From Actinomyces naeslundii (GTDB taxonomy: Bacteria > Actinomycetota > Actinomycetes > Actinomycetales > Actinomycetaceae), in NCBI RefSeq assembly GCF_001956585.1, contig NZ_MSRR01000002.1, positions 28,749 through 92,748 of the forward strand: a stretch of 64,000 nucleotides of DNA, read 5' to 3'. The translations under genes and the position numbers were made by a program. Below the pieces are notes generated by a model. It was given only the letters and a program-made list of their open reading frames with translations, searched no databases and was not told the origin of the DNA. Position 1 is the stretch's first letter, and each line of letters starts with the position of its first letter. This document shows, piece by piece, positions 42,277 through 51,584 of the stretch.

Positions 42277-43947
42277 TCAGGAGGGCAGGTCGCGGCGGGT
42301 GTAGGCGACCATGCCGATCGCAACGCCGACGAGGCCAACCGCAGTCTGGACGGCCAAGGGCTTCCAGTCGGGGGAGCCGACGACGTCGAGATGGTGACCC
42401 AGTACGCTGAGATCCTTGGCCCAGTCCTTGAGCTCCACGAGCCCGCCGAAGAACTGGGCGAAGGCGCTCCAGGCGACTACCGCCCAGGACATGCCCGTGA
42501 GCTTCGGTGCCATGCCGACCAGGGCTGCCGCGATGCCGACGGCCGCCACCATGCCGGGCAGCTGACTCACCGTGAACACGAAGGACCGTGCCACGGCGTG
42601 GTCGTCCGTGAGCTGAGTCGCCGTCGTCGCCGCGAGGACCGTTGCCGAGACGAGCAGCAGGACTATCGACTCGAGCAGCGCGCTGAGAACCTGGGAGAGG
42701 AACAAACGGCTGCGGCTGACTCCGGTAGCAAGCTCGACCTCCACCAGGCCCGCGTGTTCCAGGCCCGCCAACCGGTTCATCCTGCGCACTGCCGCCACGG
42801 CCACGAGCAGCACCGTTACCACCGTCAGCAGGGACATGAACTGCTCCACTGCGGACCCCGAGGCCATCTTGCCGACATAGGACGCCGTCGGAGAGTCCGG
42901 GGCGAGAAGATCGTTGACGCTTCCCGACACCGAGCCGTACAGGGCCGCAAGACCCGTCGAGGCCAGAGCCCAGCCCAGGACGCCGCGCCGGGACAGACGA
43001 GCGAGCAGATCCATGTGGCCGCGTATCCTCCACCTGCGTTGAGACGAGCTGCGGTCGGGCAGGTAGCCGTCCAGGTACTCGCGGCGCGCGGCGAGCACCA
43101 CGGCGCTGAGTGCCAGAGCGATGGCAACGGTGCAGCACACCGCGAGCACCGTGAACCGGTCATCGGTGTAAGGACGCACGAGGTCGCGCCAGCCCAAGGG
43201 AGTCATCCACCTGAGCCAGTCCGAGCGGCTGCCGTCCGAGAGCTGGTCGGCGCTCACTCGCATCACGAAGGCGATCGCGAGCACGATCATGGACAGGCTC
43301 CGAGCCTGACCGACCTGCCGTCCCAGCTGGGAGGCCACCGCCGCGACGGCCGAGAACGCCCATCCGGTCACGCAGATCGTCCCGGCCAGTGCCCAGGCGC
43401 CGGAGACCGTCAGCTCCTCAATGCTCCTGGTCTGCCAGGTCAGAATGCCCCCGACTCCCGCAGACAGGCCGCCGATGATCATCCAGACGACTGTCACCGG
43501 AACAACAAGAGGAACCGCCCTGCCGGTGCCCGTGGAGCGCAGGACCTCGGTGAGTCCCTCGTCCTCGTCTCCCCGCAGCATCCGGCAGGTCAGCAGGATC
43601 GCCATGAGCGAGGTGCACACGAGCAGGAAGGTCCCGGTCTCCCATTGCAGGAGCTGACCGAGCCGGCCGGGCATGGGGACATAGCCGTAGAGCAGCTGGG
43701 TTCCCGGAGACTTGCGCATCTGCTCGATGAGCACCGTCCGGGTCTCCAGCGAGGGGTAGATGCTCTCGTAGCTCGGCGCGGTGACGCCGACTAACAGCCA
43801 CAGGGGTACCAGCCAAGCGGCGACCTGAACCCTGAATCGTCTCAGCAGAATCCGCAGGCAGGTGCTCCATCCGGCCAGGGCGCTGCCCGCCCCGGTCCTG
43901 ACGGCCGGCACCGTCGCGCCCGCTGCTGTGCTCGATGCGGCGTTCAT
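42277..43947 (-). CDS. ABC exporter permease, 12-helix ABC-2 type
   Basis: 556 residues with about 12 hydrophobic segments in two similar halves. The pattern (RILLRRFRVQVAAWLVPLWLL, RMLRGDEDEGLTEVLRSTGTGR, then LEHAGLVEVELATGVSRSRLF in the second half) is that of actinobacterial drug-export permeases often called polyketide-antibiotic exporters. The second half repeats the E-x-x-L-T/G-V-S-R motif of the first. ATG start overlaps the ATPase stop by one base. Substrate unknown; the MerR regulator upstream suggests an inducing toxic ligand. Confidence 0.85.
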   Translation of the reverse strand: MNAASSTAAGATVPAVRTGAGSALAGWSTCLRILLRRFRVQVAAWLVPLWLLVGVTAPSYESIYPSLETRTVLIEQMRKSPGTQLLYGYVPMPGRLGQLLQWETGTFLLVCTSLMAILLTCRMLRGDEDEGLTEVLRSTGTGRAVPLVVPVTVVWMIIGGLSAGVGGILTWQTRSIEELTVSGAWALAGTICVTGWAFSAVAAVASQLGRQVGQARSLSMIVLAIAFVMRVSADQLSDGSRSDWLRWMTPLGWRDLVRPYTDDRFTVLAVCCTVAIALALSAVVLAARREYLDGYLPDRSSSQRRWRIRGHMDLLARLSRRGVLGWALASTGLAALYGSVSGSVNDLLAPDSPTASYVGKMASGSAVEQFMSLLTVVTVLLVAVAAVRRMNRLAGLEHAGLVEVELATGVSRSRLFLSQVLSALLESIVLLLVSATVLAATTATQLTDDHAVARSFVFTVSQLPGMVAAVGIAAALVGMAPKLTGMSWAVVAWSAFAQFFGGLVELKDWAKDLSVLGHHLDVVGSPDWKPLAVQTAVGLVGVAIGMVAYTRRDLPS

Positions 43948-44954
43948 CAGGCCTCCTCGTAGTGACGCAGGAAGAGATCCTCCAGACTGGCCGGCTCGCA
44001 GGTGACGTCCTGGATCCGGTGCTCGCCCGCCAGGCTCAGCACCGCCGGCACCCGCTCTGCCGGCACCTCAAGGCTGAGGCGGCCACTGTCCTCGACGACG
44101 TCGAGATCCATGGTCTCCAGTTCCTGCGAGACGATGGCGAGCTCGTCGGTCGGAACGCCCAGCTCGATACGGGTGCGTGACAGACGCCGCAGGGTTCCCA
44201 GATCACCGTGCTCGACGACATGGCCGTTCTTGATGATCGTCACCGCGCTGCACAGGCGTTGAACCTCGGCCAGGATGTGGCTGGAGAGCAGAACCGTACG
44301 GCCCTCGCCGGCGGCCCTGGCGACCTCCTCGGTGAAGACCCGCTCCATGAGAGGATCCAGGCCGCTGGTGGGCTCGTCGAGCACGAGCAGCCGTGTCGGT
44401 GCGGCCAGGGCGGCCACGAGCGCCACCTTTTGACGATTCCCCTTGGAGTAGGTCCGTACCCGCTTGGTCGGATCGAGTTCGAACCGCTCGATGAGCTCGG
44501 CCTCCCGATCGGCGTCGCGCGATCCGCGCAGTCCGGCCAGGGCATCGAGCACCTGTCCGCCGGTCAGGGCCGGCCACAGCGCCACATCACCGGGGACATA
44601 GGAGACCTGCCGGTTGATGAGCGCGGCATCCCTCCACGGCTCGCGGCCCAGCACGCTCACGCTTCCCTCGTCGGGCCGGTAGAGCCCCAGCAGCACTCGG
44701 ATAGTTGTGGACTTACCCGCCCCGTTGGGGCCGAGGAAGCCGTGGACGCTGCCCGACTCCACCTCCAGGTCGAGGTGGTCCAGTGCCCTGAAGCGTCCGA
44801 AGCGCTTGACCAGACCGCGCACGTGCACCGGTGACTCAGGGCCGGCTGTCAGGTCACGGACCGCAGTGGGAGGGGGATCCGTGGTGGGCTGAGCCGCGTC
44901 CGTACGGGATGTTGCTGCTGACGTCCTGGTTGCCTTCTTTGCCTTGGCTCTCAC
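43947..44954 (-). CDS. ABC exporter ATPase, DrrA type
   Basis: 335 residues. Nucleotide-binding domain: Walker A GPNGAGKST, signature YSKGNRQK (variant LSGGQ), Walker B LLVLDEPTSGLDP and the switch LLSSHILAEV. A C-terminal domain of about 100 residues after the core (RIELGVPTDELAIVSQELE...) is typical of drug-exporter ATPases. The N-terminal 40 residues are Ala/Pro/Thr-rich. It overlaps the MerR gene by four bases and the permease by one, so all three are coupled. Confidence 0.9.
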   Translation of the reverse strand: MRAKAKKATRTSAATSRTDAAQPTTDPPPTAVRDLTAGPESPVHVRGLVKRFGRFRALDHLDLEVESGSVHGFLGPNGAGKSTTIRVLLGLYRPDEGSVSVLGREPWRDAALINRQVSYVPGDVALWPALTGGQVLDALAGLRGSRDADREAELIERFELDPTKRVRTYSKGNRQKVALVAALAAPTRLLVLDEPTSGLDPLMERVFTEEVARAAGEGRTVLLSSHILAEVQRLCSAVTIIKNGHVVEHGDLGTLRRLSRTRIELGVPTDELAIVSQELETMDLDVVEDSGRLSLEVPAERVPAVLSLAGEHRIQDVTCEPASLEDLFLRHYEEA

Positions 44955-45814
44955 AGCACTGGCTCCTCTCCCGCCGAGCGGCGGATAGTTGCGGCGAAGT
45001 CCGGATCGGCGAGCATGAGCTCCATGAGCTCAGCCACGAAGGCCTGCTGAGCCGGGTGAGGGTAGCTGGAGGTGGTCAGCACGTGGGTGAGTCGCCACAT
45101 GGCGCGCCCCACAGCGCCCGAGGGCAGGTCGTCCAGGACGGCCAGGGCGTGCTCCTTGTGGCGGCACGCCAGCCCCCAGCTGTTGTGCACGAGCCGGTGC
45201 GCCTCGGCCCGGCCCTCCTTCTCCGGCAATGTGGACAGCCGGGTGAAGTCCGCGATCTGCTGGGCGGCCAGTTCCCGATCGGCCTCATCCAGTCCCTCGA
45301 TGAAGGGGATCGCACTGTCGGGCACCATGCCCAGCGAGGCGAGTACCACCATCATCTGGCGCTCGGCCCACAGTCCTCGCATGCTGCCGCCCAGGTGGGC
45401 GATCCTGGCCTCCATGTCGTCGTAGAAACGCGTCAGGGCGCTGGGGGCGGGGGACAGACCCTCACCGCGCTCCACCCGGGTGATGAGCTCATCGACACGG
45501 GAGGCCTGCTCGGCCAGGCTGCGTTGCTGTGCCTCGATCGTGCCCCGAGTGGCCCGCAGGTCACGCAGCACCGCCTCACGGCGGGAGTCCTGATCGGTGC
45601 CGATCGTGTCCGAGGCGAGCATCTCAGCCACCTGAGTCAGCGACAGTCCGCCGTCGGCCAGCCACCGGATACGCAGCAGACGGGCCACGTGCTCGACGCC
45701 GTACTCGCGCCGCCCCCGCACCGTGGGCGGAATCTCCAGTAGACCCAGGTGGTGGTAGTAGCGCACCGCCCTCGGCGTGGTGCCGGCGATCCGGGCAAGC
45801 TCCTTGACGTGCAT
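44951..45814 (-). CDS. MerR-family regulator with ligand-binding C-terminus
   Basis: 287 residues. N-terminal MerR domain: MHVKELARIAGTTPRAVRYY, then YGVEHVARLLRIRWLADGGLSL. A coiled-coil dimer helix (TRGTIEAQQRSLAEQASRVD) is followed by a roughly 130-residue helical domain of TipAS-like size that would bind a drug. It heads the exporter operon and lies under a 19-bp-spaced promoter with a palindrome between the elements, so it should activate its own operon on binding its ligand. Confidence 0.88.
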   Translation of the reverse strand: MHVKELARIAGTTPRAVRYYHHLGLLEIPPTVRGRREYGVEHVARLLRIRWLADGGLSLTQVAEMLASDTIGTDQDSRREAVLRDLRATRGTIEAQQRSLAEQASRVDELITRVERGEGLSPAPSALTRFYDDMEARIAHLGGSMRGLWAERQMMVVLASLGMVPDSAIPFIEGLDEADRELAAQQIADFTRLSTLPEKEGRAEAHRLVHNSWGLACRHKEHALAVLDDLPSGAVGRAMWRLTHVLTTSSYPHPAQQAFVAELMELMLADPDFAATIRRSAGEEPVL

Positions 45815-45820
45815 GAATCC

Positions 45821-45851
45821 ATCTCAGCAGGTGACGTAACGTCACCGTCAA
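45821..45851 (-). promoter_or_regulatory. MerR-type promoter with 19-bp spacer and palindromic operator
   Basis: On the minus strand, TTGACG (45851-45846) and TGAGAT (45826-45821) are separated by 19 bases, the long spacer typical of MerR-activated promoters. The perfect 17-bp palindrome GGTGACGTAACGTCACC (45830-45846) fills the spacer. TGAGAT is 6 bases from the ATG at 45814, so the transcript is leaderless. Confidence 0.75.
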
Positions 45852-45930
45852 GTCCCGGGTGGCGACAACCTGACCGGACCGCATGACAGGGCGGGGAAGG
45901 ATTCACCGCGCCACCCCGATGACGGGACGA

Positions 45931-45961
45931 TTTACACCCTCGCGACGGCGCGGACTACCCT
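45931..45961 (+). promoter_or_regulatory. Candidate promoter of pheST
   Basis: TTTACA (45931-45936) and TACCCT (45956-45961) with a 19-base spacer, 44 bases before the pheS start. No Phe-rich leader peptide or T-box is seen between them. Confidence 0.4.
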
Positions 45962-46005
45962 TAAGGGCGGACAACCCCGGAAACACCTGGTGGAAGGCAC
46001 CGCAT

Positions 46006-47091
46006 ATGACTGACGCTCCCGGCGCGCTCTCGCCCCTGGACGAGGCCGGCATCAATGCCGCCGTCGAGGAGGCCCTGGCCGCCTTCGCCGCAGCCGGCAC
46101 CCTCGCCGAGCTCAAGGAGGCCCGCCTGGCCCACACCGGCGACGCCTCGTCCCTGACGCTGGCCAACCGGCTCATCGGCACCCTGGACAAGGCGGACAAG
46201 CCCACGGCCGGCAAGCTCCTGGGAGGCGCTCGCGGGCGCATCGCCAAGGCTCTGGCCGCCAGGCAGGAGACCCTCGAGGCCGCCGCCGAGGAGGAGATGC
46301 TGCGTACCGAGGCCGTCGACGTCACCGTCCCCACATCTCGGACGGTGACGGGCGCGCGCCACCCCCTCGACGTCCTGGTCGACGAGGTCACCGACCTGTT
46401 CGTCGCCATGGGCTGGGCCATCGCCGAGGGTCCGGAGGTCGAGCACGAGTGGTTCGACTTCGACGCCCTCAACTTCGACGCCGATCACCCCGCCCGCCAG
46501 ATGCAGGACACCTTCTACATCGACGGCTCCAGCGTCGGGGCGGCCGAGGGGCAGGCGGCCAACCTTGTGCTGCGCACCCACACATCCCCGGTCCAGGCCC
46601 GGGTCATGCTCGATCAGCAGCCCCCGATCTACGTGGCCTGCCCCGGCAAGGTCTTCCGCTCCGACGAGCTCGATCAGACCCACACCCCCGTCTTCCACCA
46701 GGTCGAGGGCCTGGCCGTGGACAAGGGCCTGACGATGGCGCACCTCAAGGGCGTCCTCGACCACTTCGCCAAGGCCATGTTCGGTCCCGAGGCGCGCACC
46801 CGCCTGCGTCCCTCCTTCTTCCCCTTCACCGAGCCCAGCGCCGAGATGGACCTGTGGTTCCCCCAGAAGAAGGGCGGCGCCGGCTGGATCGAGTGGGGAG
46901 GCTGCGGCATGGTCAACCCCAACGTGCTCACGGCCTGCGGCATCGACCCCGAGGTCTACACCGGCTTCGCCTTCGGCATGGGCCTGGAGCGCACCCTCAT
47001 GCTGCGCCACGGCATCGCCGACATGCACGACATCGTCGAGGGCGACATCCGCTTCTCCCAGCAGTTCGGCACCACCGGAAAGGGAAACTGA
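46006..47091 (+). CDS. pheS: Phenylalanine--tRNA ligase, alpha subunit
   Basis: 361 residues. Class II synthetase catalytic subunit; with PheT it charges tRNA-Phe. An N-terminal coiled coil binds tRNA; the core shows motif 2 ([20 protein letters not shown]), [27 protein letters not shown] and motif 3 ([18 protein letters not shown]). ATG 46006 follows GGAAGG. A single base separates its stop from the pheT start, so the two are coupled. Normal length. Confidence 0.97.
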   Translation: MTDAPGALSPLDEAGINAAVEEALAAFAAAGTLAELKEARLAHTGDASSLTLANRLIGTLDKADKPTAGKLLGGARGRIAKALAARQETLEAAAEEEMLRTEAVDVTVPTSRTVTGARHPLDVLVDEVTDLFVAMGWAIAEGPEVEHEWFDFDALNFDADHPARQMQDTFYIDGSSVGAAEGQAANLVLRTHTSPVQARVMLDQQPPIYVACPGKVFRSDELDQTHTPVFHQVEGLAVDKGLTMAHLKGVLDHFAKAMFGPEARTRLRPSFFPFTEPSAEMDLWFPQKKGGAGWIEWGGCGMVNPNVLTACGIDPEVYTGFAFGMGLERTLMLRHGIADMHDIVEGDIRFSQQFGTTGKGN

Positions 47092-47092
47092 C

Positions 47093-49750
47093 ATGCCCTA
47101 CGTCCCCATTGAATGGCTGCGCGAGCACGTCGACGTTCCCGCCGGCCTGAGTGCCGAGCAGCTCGCCGCCGACCTCGTCCGGGTGGGCCTGGAGGAGGAG
47201 CGCATCGTTCCCCCGGCCGTCACCGGTCCGCTCGTCGTCGGCAAGGTCCTCACCCGCGAGGCCAAGGAGCAGTCCAACGGCAAGGTCATCAACTACTGCC
47301 GCGTCGACGTCGGACCCGAGCACAACGATGCCCCCGGCGCCGGCAAGGAGCCCTCCGAGCTGCCCAGCCGCGGCATCGTCTGCGGCGCCCACAACTTCGA
47401 CGTCGGTGACTACGTCGTGGTCTGCCTGCCCGGCGCCGTCCTTCCCGGTGACTTCCGCATCGCCGCGCGCAAGACCTACGGCCACGTCTCCGACGGCATG
47501 ATCTGCTCCGCCCGTGAGCTCGGCATCGGGGAGGACCACTCCGGCATCATCGTGCTCCAGCAGTGGTTGGCCGAGCACGGCCACGAGGGCGAGGAACCGC
47601 CAGCCCCCGGAACCGACGCGATCGGCATCCTCGGCCTGGGAGAGGAGGTCCTGGAGATCAACGTGACCCCGGACCGCGGCTACTGCTTCTCCATGCGCGG
47701 TGTGGCCCGCGAGTACTCCCACTCCACCGGTGCCCGTTTCACCGACCCCGCCGACGCCACCGACACAGGGCTCTACCCCAACGGGCTGGCGCCGGCCGGC
47801 GAAGGCAGCTTCGACGTCGTCGTCCCCGAGGACCCCCGCCCCATCCACGGGCGCCCGGGCTGCGACCGCTACGTCGCCCGCCTCGTGCGCGGCATCGACC
47901 CGTCAGCCCCGTCCCCAGCCTGGATGCAGGACCGCCTCACCGCCGCAGGTATGCGGCCCATCTCCCTGGCCGTCGACGTCACCAACTACGTCATGCTCGA
48001 CCTGGGCCAGCCGCTGCACGCCTTCGACGCCGGCAAGCTCGCCGCCCCCATCGTCGTGCGACGCGCTCATGAGGGTGAGCGTCTCACCTTCCTCGACGAC
48101 GTCACCCGCACCCTCGACCCCGAGGACCTGGTCATCTCCGATTCCCCGGAGGCAGAGGGCTCACGGGCACTGGTCCTGGCCGGAGTATTCGGCGGGGCCC
48201 TGAGCGAGGTCGATGCCGATACCCGCGACGTCCTCATCGAGGCCGCCCACTTCGACCCGGTCTCCGTGGCGCGCTCCTCCCGGCGGCACAAGCTGCCCAC
48301 CGAGTCGTCCAAGCGCAACGAGCGCGGCGTGGACACCGAGCTGGCCCCCATCGCCGCCCAGCGCGCCGTCGACCTGCTCGTCGAGTACGGCGGCGGCAGC
48401 GCCGAGCCCGTGGCCACCGACGTCAACCGCACCCGGGCCCCTGAGACCATCACCATGCGTTCCGACGCCGCCGAGCGCCTCACCGGTGTCGCCTACGGCA
48501 CCGACCGCGTCACCGAGCTGCTCACCACCATCGGCTGCACCGTGGAGCGCAGTGGCTCCGCCGAGGACGGGACCCCGCTTCTGACCGTCACGCCGCCGAC
48601 CTGGCGGCCGGACCTCACCGGACCCGCACATCTGGTCGAGGAGATCGCCCGCCTCGACGGCTACGACTCCATCCCGGTCATCGTGCCTACGGCCCCCGCC
48701 GGCACGGGGCTGAGCGTTGATCAGAGGGCCCGCCGCGACGTCGTGCGCGCCCTGGTCGACGTCGGACTCACCCAGGTCCTGTCCTACCCCTTCATCGGTG
48801 ACGTCCACGACCTGCTCGAGATCTCCGATGCCGACCCCCGCCGCCAGACGGTCCGCCTGGCCAACCCGCTGGCCGAGGACGCTCCCTACCTGCGCACCAG
48901 TGTCCTGGACTCCCTGGTGGAGGTCGCCCGGCGCAACGTCTCCCGCGGCCTGACCGACGTGGCCGTCTTCGAGGTCGGCTCAGTCACCCATCCGGCCGGC
49001 ACGGTGCCCGCACCGATCCCCGGAACCGGCAACCGGCCCAGTGACGCCGAGCTGGCGGCCCTGAGGGCGGGTATTCCCGCTCAGCCCACTCACGTCGGCG
49101 CCGTCATGACCGGTGAGCACGAGCGCACCGGAGTCCTCGGGACCGGCCGCCCCTGGGACTGGGCCGACGCCGTCGAGGTGGTCCGCACAGTGGCCGGTGC
49201 GCTCGGGGTGGAGGTCGTTGTCGCCGCCCCGGAGCAGCCCCACGCTCCCTGGCACCCCGGTCGCACCGCGGAGATCCGCCTGCCCGGACGTCGCCGGGGC
49301 AAGGAGATCGAGCCCGGGACGCTCGTCGCCCACGCCGGCGAGCTTCATCCCCGGGTGGTCCGCGCTCTGGGACTGCCGGAGCGGACTTGTGCCGTCGAGA
49401 TCGACCTCGACCCGCTGCTGGAGGCTGTTCGCAGCGTCGGAGCGCTGCAGGTCAAGCCCGTCTCCACCTTCCCGGCCGCCAAGGAGGACATCGCTCTTGT
49501 CGTCGACGAGGCCATCACCGCCGCGCAGGTCGAGGACCTGGTCAGGCAGGCCGCCGGGGACCTGGCCGAGGAGGTTCGCCTTTTCGACGTCTTCCGTGGC
49601 GCCCAGCTCGGCGAGGGCAAGAAGTCGCTGGCCGTCTCCCTGGTGCTGCGCGCCCCCGACCGCACGCTGACCGCCGAGGAGACCGCCGGCGTGCGTAAGC
49701 GCGTGGTCAAACGAGCCGCCAAGCTGCTCGGGGCTGAGCTGCGCAGCTGA
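47093..49750 (+). CDS. pheT: Phenylalanine--tRNA ligase, beta subunit
   Basis: 885 residues, longer than the usual 790-830. Domains in order: B1, an EMAP/OB tRNA-binding fold (VCGAHNFDVGDYVVVCLPGA), B3/B4 editing domain (AGMRPISLAVDVTNYVMLDL in part, then GVFGGALSEVDADT), B5 (ETITMRSDAAERLTG), the catalytic-like core (YPFIGDVHDLLEI, RLANPLAEDAPYLRTSV) and the C-terminal ferredoxin-fold anticodon-binding domain (VSTFPAAKEDIALVVDE, SLAVSLVLRAPDRTL). Extra length comes from loops in the OB and core regions. Edits misactivated Tyr and binds tRNA-Phe. Confidence 0.97.
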   Translation: MPYVPIEWLREHVDVPAGLSAEQLAADLVRVGLEEERIVPPAVTGPLVVGKVLTREAKEQSNGKVINYCRVDVGPEHNDAPGAGKEPSELPSRGIVCGAHNFDVGDYVVVCLPGAVLPGDFRIAARKTYGHVSDGMICSARELGIGEDHSGIIVLQQWLAEHGHEGEEPPAPGTDAIGILGLGEEVLEINVTPDRGYCFSMRGVAREYSHSTGARFTDPADATDTGLYPNGLAPAGEGSFDVVVPEDPRPIHGRPGCDRYVARLVRGIDPSAPSPAWMQDRLTAAGMRPISLAVDVTNYVMLDLGQPLHAFDAGKLAAPIVVRRAHEGERLTFLDDVTRTLDPEDLVISDSPEAEGSRALVLAGVFGGALSEVDADTRDVLIEAAHFDPVSVARSSRRHKLPTESSKRNERGVDTELAPIAAQRAVDLLVEYGGGSAEPVATDVNRTRAPETITMRSDAAERLTGVAYGTDRVTELLTTIGCTVERSGSAEDGTPLLTVTPPTWRPDLTGPAHLVEEIARLDGYDSIPVIVPTAPAGTGLSVDQRARRDVVRALVDVGLTQVLSYPFIGDVHDLLEISDADPRRQTVRLANPLAEDAPYLRTSVLDSLVEVARRNVSRGLTDVAVFEVGSVTHPAGTVPAPIPGTGNRPSDAELAALRAGIPAQPTHVGAVMTGEHERTGVLGTGRPWDWADAVEVVRTVAGALGVEVVVAAPEQPHAPWHPGRTAEIRLPGRRRGKEIEPGTLVAHAGELHPRVVRALGLPERTCAVEIDLDPLLEAVRSVGALQVKPVSTFPAAKEDIALVVDEAITAAQVEDLVRQAAGDLAEEVRLFDVFRGAQLGEGKKSLAVSLVLRAPDRTLTAEETAGVRKRVVKRAAKLLGAELRS

Positions 49751-49881
49751 GCCGCACAGGCTTCCTCATCTCCACCGGCAGTCATGGTGTGATGCACATC
49801 ATGGCTGCCGGTGCCTCTTTGGCACCTTCGTCGGGCAGCGGGTCCCAGACAGTGAGTGTGGTCTCGGTAATACTAGGCGGC

Positions 49882-50400
49882 ATGAAGATTCTGCTTACCT
49901 CGTCCTCCCGCCACGGTTCCACCGATGAGGTGGCTGCGGTGATCGCCGAACGCCTCCAAGCCGCGAAGATCGATGTTGACATCAAGCGCCCCGAGGACGT
50001 CGACGTCGTCGACGGCTATGACGCCTTCATCCTGGGCAGTGCCGTCTACATGACCAAGTGGACGCCGGAGGCGGTCGACTTCACTGAGCGCTTCCACGAG
50101 CCCCTCAAGGCCAGGCCCGTGTGGGCCTTCTCCGTGGGGCTGTCCGGTCTGCCGAAGGGCAAGGTCTCCGACCCCATGCGTATCGGGCCGGTGCTGCTGG
50201 CCATCGACCCGGAGGACCATGTGACCTTCCCAGGTCGTTTCGACCCCTCCAAGCTCAGCCTGCGGGAACGCTCCATCGCCAGGCTGGGGGGCGCCTCCGA
50301 GGGTGACTACCGAGACTGGGACCAAGTGCGTCAGTGGGCCGATGCCATTGCCACCTCGCTCTACGACGACACCCTCACCTCTCGCCGAGGTAACGGCTGA
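49882..50400 (+). CDS. Flavodoxin-like protein (protoporphyrinogen oxidase HemG-like fold)
   Basis: 172 residues. FMN-binding flavodoxin domain: ILLTSSSRHGSTDEVA (phosphate loop T/S-x-T/H-x-S/T), YDAFILGSAVYMTKWTPEA and VWAFSVGLSGLP. Similar proteins are menaquinone-dependent protoporphyrinogen dehydrogenases or general flavodoxins; the exact role is uncertain. The ATG at 49882 lies 8 bases after TAATAC, so a leaderless start is likely. It stands alone between pheT and the arginine operon. Confidence 0.8.
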   Translation: MKILLTSSSRHGSTDEVAAVIAERLQAAKIDVDIKRPEDVDVVDGYDAFILGSAVYMTKWTPEAVDFTERFHEPLKARPVWAFSVGLSGLPKGKVSDPMRIGPVLLAIDPEDHVTFPGRFDPSKLSLRERSIARLGGASEGDYRDWDQVRQWADAIATSLYDDTLTSRRGNG

Positions 50401-50439
50401 CGCAGGAGTGACGAGAAAAGTCACAGTAACCGCACGCGA

Positions 50440-50455
50440 CTGTATTTCTATGCAG
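50440..50455. promoter_or_regulatory. Candidate ARG box of argC
   Basis: CTGTATTTCTATGCAG, an imperfect palindrome (five of six bases match between the outer arms), resembles ArgR operators. It overlaps the -35 position relative to TATGGT (50463-50468), which is 6 bases before the argC ATG. ArgR bound with arginine would block this leaderless promoter. Confidence 0.6.
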
Positions 50456-50474
50456 TTGGATGTATGGTTGCTGC

Positions 50475-51584
50475 ATGACTTGGACAGTTGCTGTTGCTGG
50501 AGCCACCGGATACGCCGGCGGTGAGGTCCTGCGCCTGCTCACGGCCCACCCCGAGGTGGAGATCGGTGCACTGACCGCGGCGTCGTCGGCCGGCAGTCGC
50601 CTCGGAGACCACCACCCGCACCTGCTGTCACTGGTTGACAGGATCGTCCAACCGACCGAGGCGGAGATCCTCGCCGAGCATGACGTCGTCTTCCTGGCCC
50701 TGCCTCACGGCGCCTCCGGCGCCATCACGGCCGCCCTTGAAGAGCTCGGAACCGTCAGCGGTCACACTCCCGTCCTCATCGACTGCGGTGCGGACCATCG
50801 CCTGACCAGCAGGCAGGCATGGGAGGCCTTCTACGGCTCGGACTATGCCGGAGCCTGGACCTACGGCATGCCCGAGCTCCTGCACGACGGAGAGTCGCGA
50901 GCCCGTGCACAGCGCGACGAGCTGGCGGTCGCCAGGCGTATCGCGGTCCCCGGCTGCAACGTCACCGCCGTCACCCTGGCCCTCCAGCCGGGAGTGACAG
51001 CCGGGATCATCGATCCCTCTCGGCTGACCGCGGTCCTGGCGGTCGGCTACTCCGGCGCCGGCAAGGCGCTCAAGCCGCACCTCACCGCCGCTGAGGCCTT
51101 GGGATCCGCCCAGCCCTACGCCGTCGGCGGCACCCACCGGCACATCCCGGAGATCATCCAGAACCTGGAGGTCGCCGGAGCCGATGCCGGGGCCACGCAC
51201 CTGTCCTTCACCCCGGTCCTGGTCCCCATGAGTCGCGGCATCCTCGCCACTGTCACCGCCCCGCTGAGTCCCACCCTGCGTGAGCTCGCCGACCCGCAGG
51301 CGGCGCTGCGGAAGGCATGGGAGAGCGCCTACGGGGCGGTCGGACGTGGTGAGCCCCTCATCCACCTCCTGCCTGAAGGCGCCTGGCCCACGACAGGCGC
51401 CGTCCTCGGCACCGGAACCGCCACCGTCCAGGTCGCGGTGGACCGCAGCGCTGACGCCGTCGTCGCCATGTGCGCCATCGACAACCTCGGCAAGGGCACC
51501 GCCGGTGCCGCCGTGCAGTCCTTCAACCTGGCTCTTGGGCTGGAGGAGACCACCGCCATCACCACTCAAGGAGTCGCACCGTGA
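50475..51584 (+). CDS. argC: N-acetyl-gamma-glutamyl-phosphate reductase
   Basis: 369 residues. Third step of arginine synthesis, NADPH-dependent reduction of N-acetylglutamyl phosphate. N-terminal Rossmann fold [18 protein letters not shown]; catalytic Cys in [14 protein letters not shown] (about residue 158); [15 protein letters not shown] near the C-terminus. ATG 50475 follows a leaderless -10 and an ARG box. It overlaps argJ by four bases (GTGA). First gene of the arg cluster. Confidence 0.96.
   Translation: MTWTVAVAGATGYAGGEVLRLLTAHPEVEIGALTAASSAGSRLGDHHPHLLSLVDRIVQPTEAEILAEHDVVFLALPHGASGAITAALEELGTVSGHTPVLIDCGADHRLTSRQAWEAFYGSDYAGAWTYGMPELLHDGESRARAQRDELAVARRIAVPGCNVTAVTLALQPGVTAGIIDPSRLTAVLAVGYSGAGKALKPHLTAAEALGSAQPYAVGGTHRHIPEIIQNLEVAGADAGATHLSFTPVLVPMSRGILATVTAPLSPTLRELADPQAALRKAWESAYGAVGRGEPLIHLLPEGAWPTTGAVLGTGTATVQVAVDRSADAVVAMCAIDNLGKGTAGAAVQSFNLALGLEETTAITTQGVAP

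Noticed and set aside
41890..43794. A 634-codon open frame on the plus strand
   Set aside because: It lies opposite the 12-helix exporter permease and has the Gln/His/Arg/Gly-rich composition of an antisense reading of a high-G+C gene. No motif, no ribosome-binding site.
45961..47094. Long minus-strand frame over pheS
   Set aside because: Antisense shadow; pheS is complete and conserved on the other strand.
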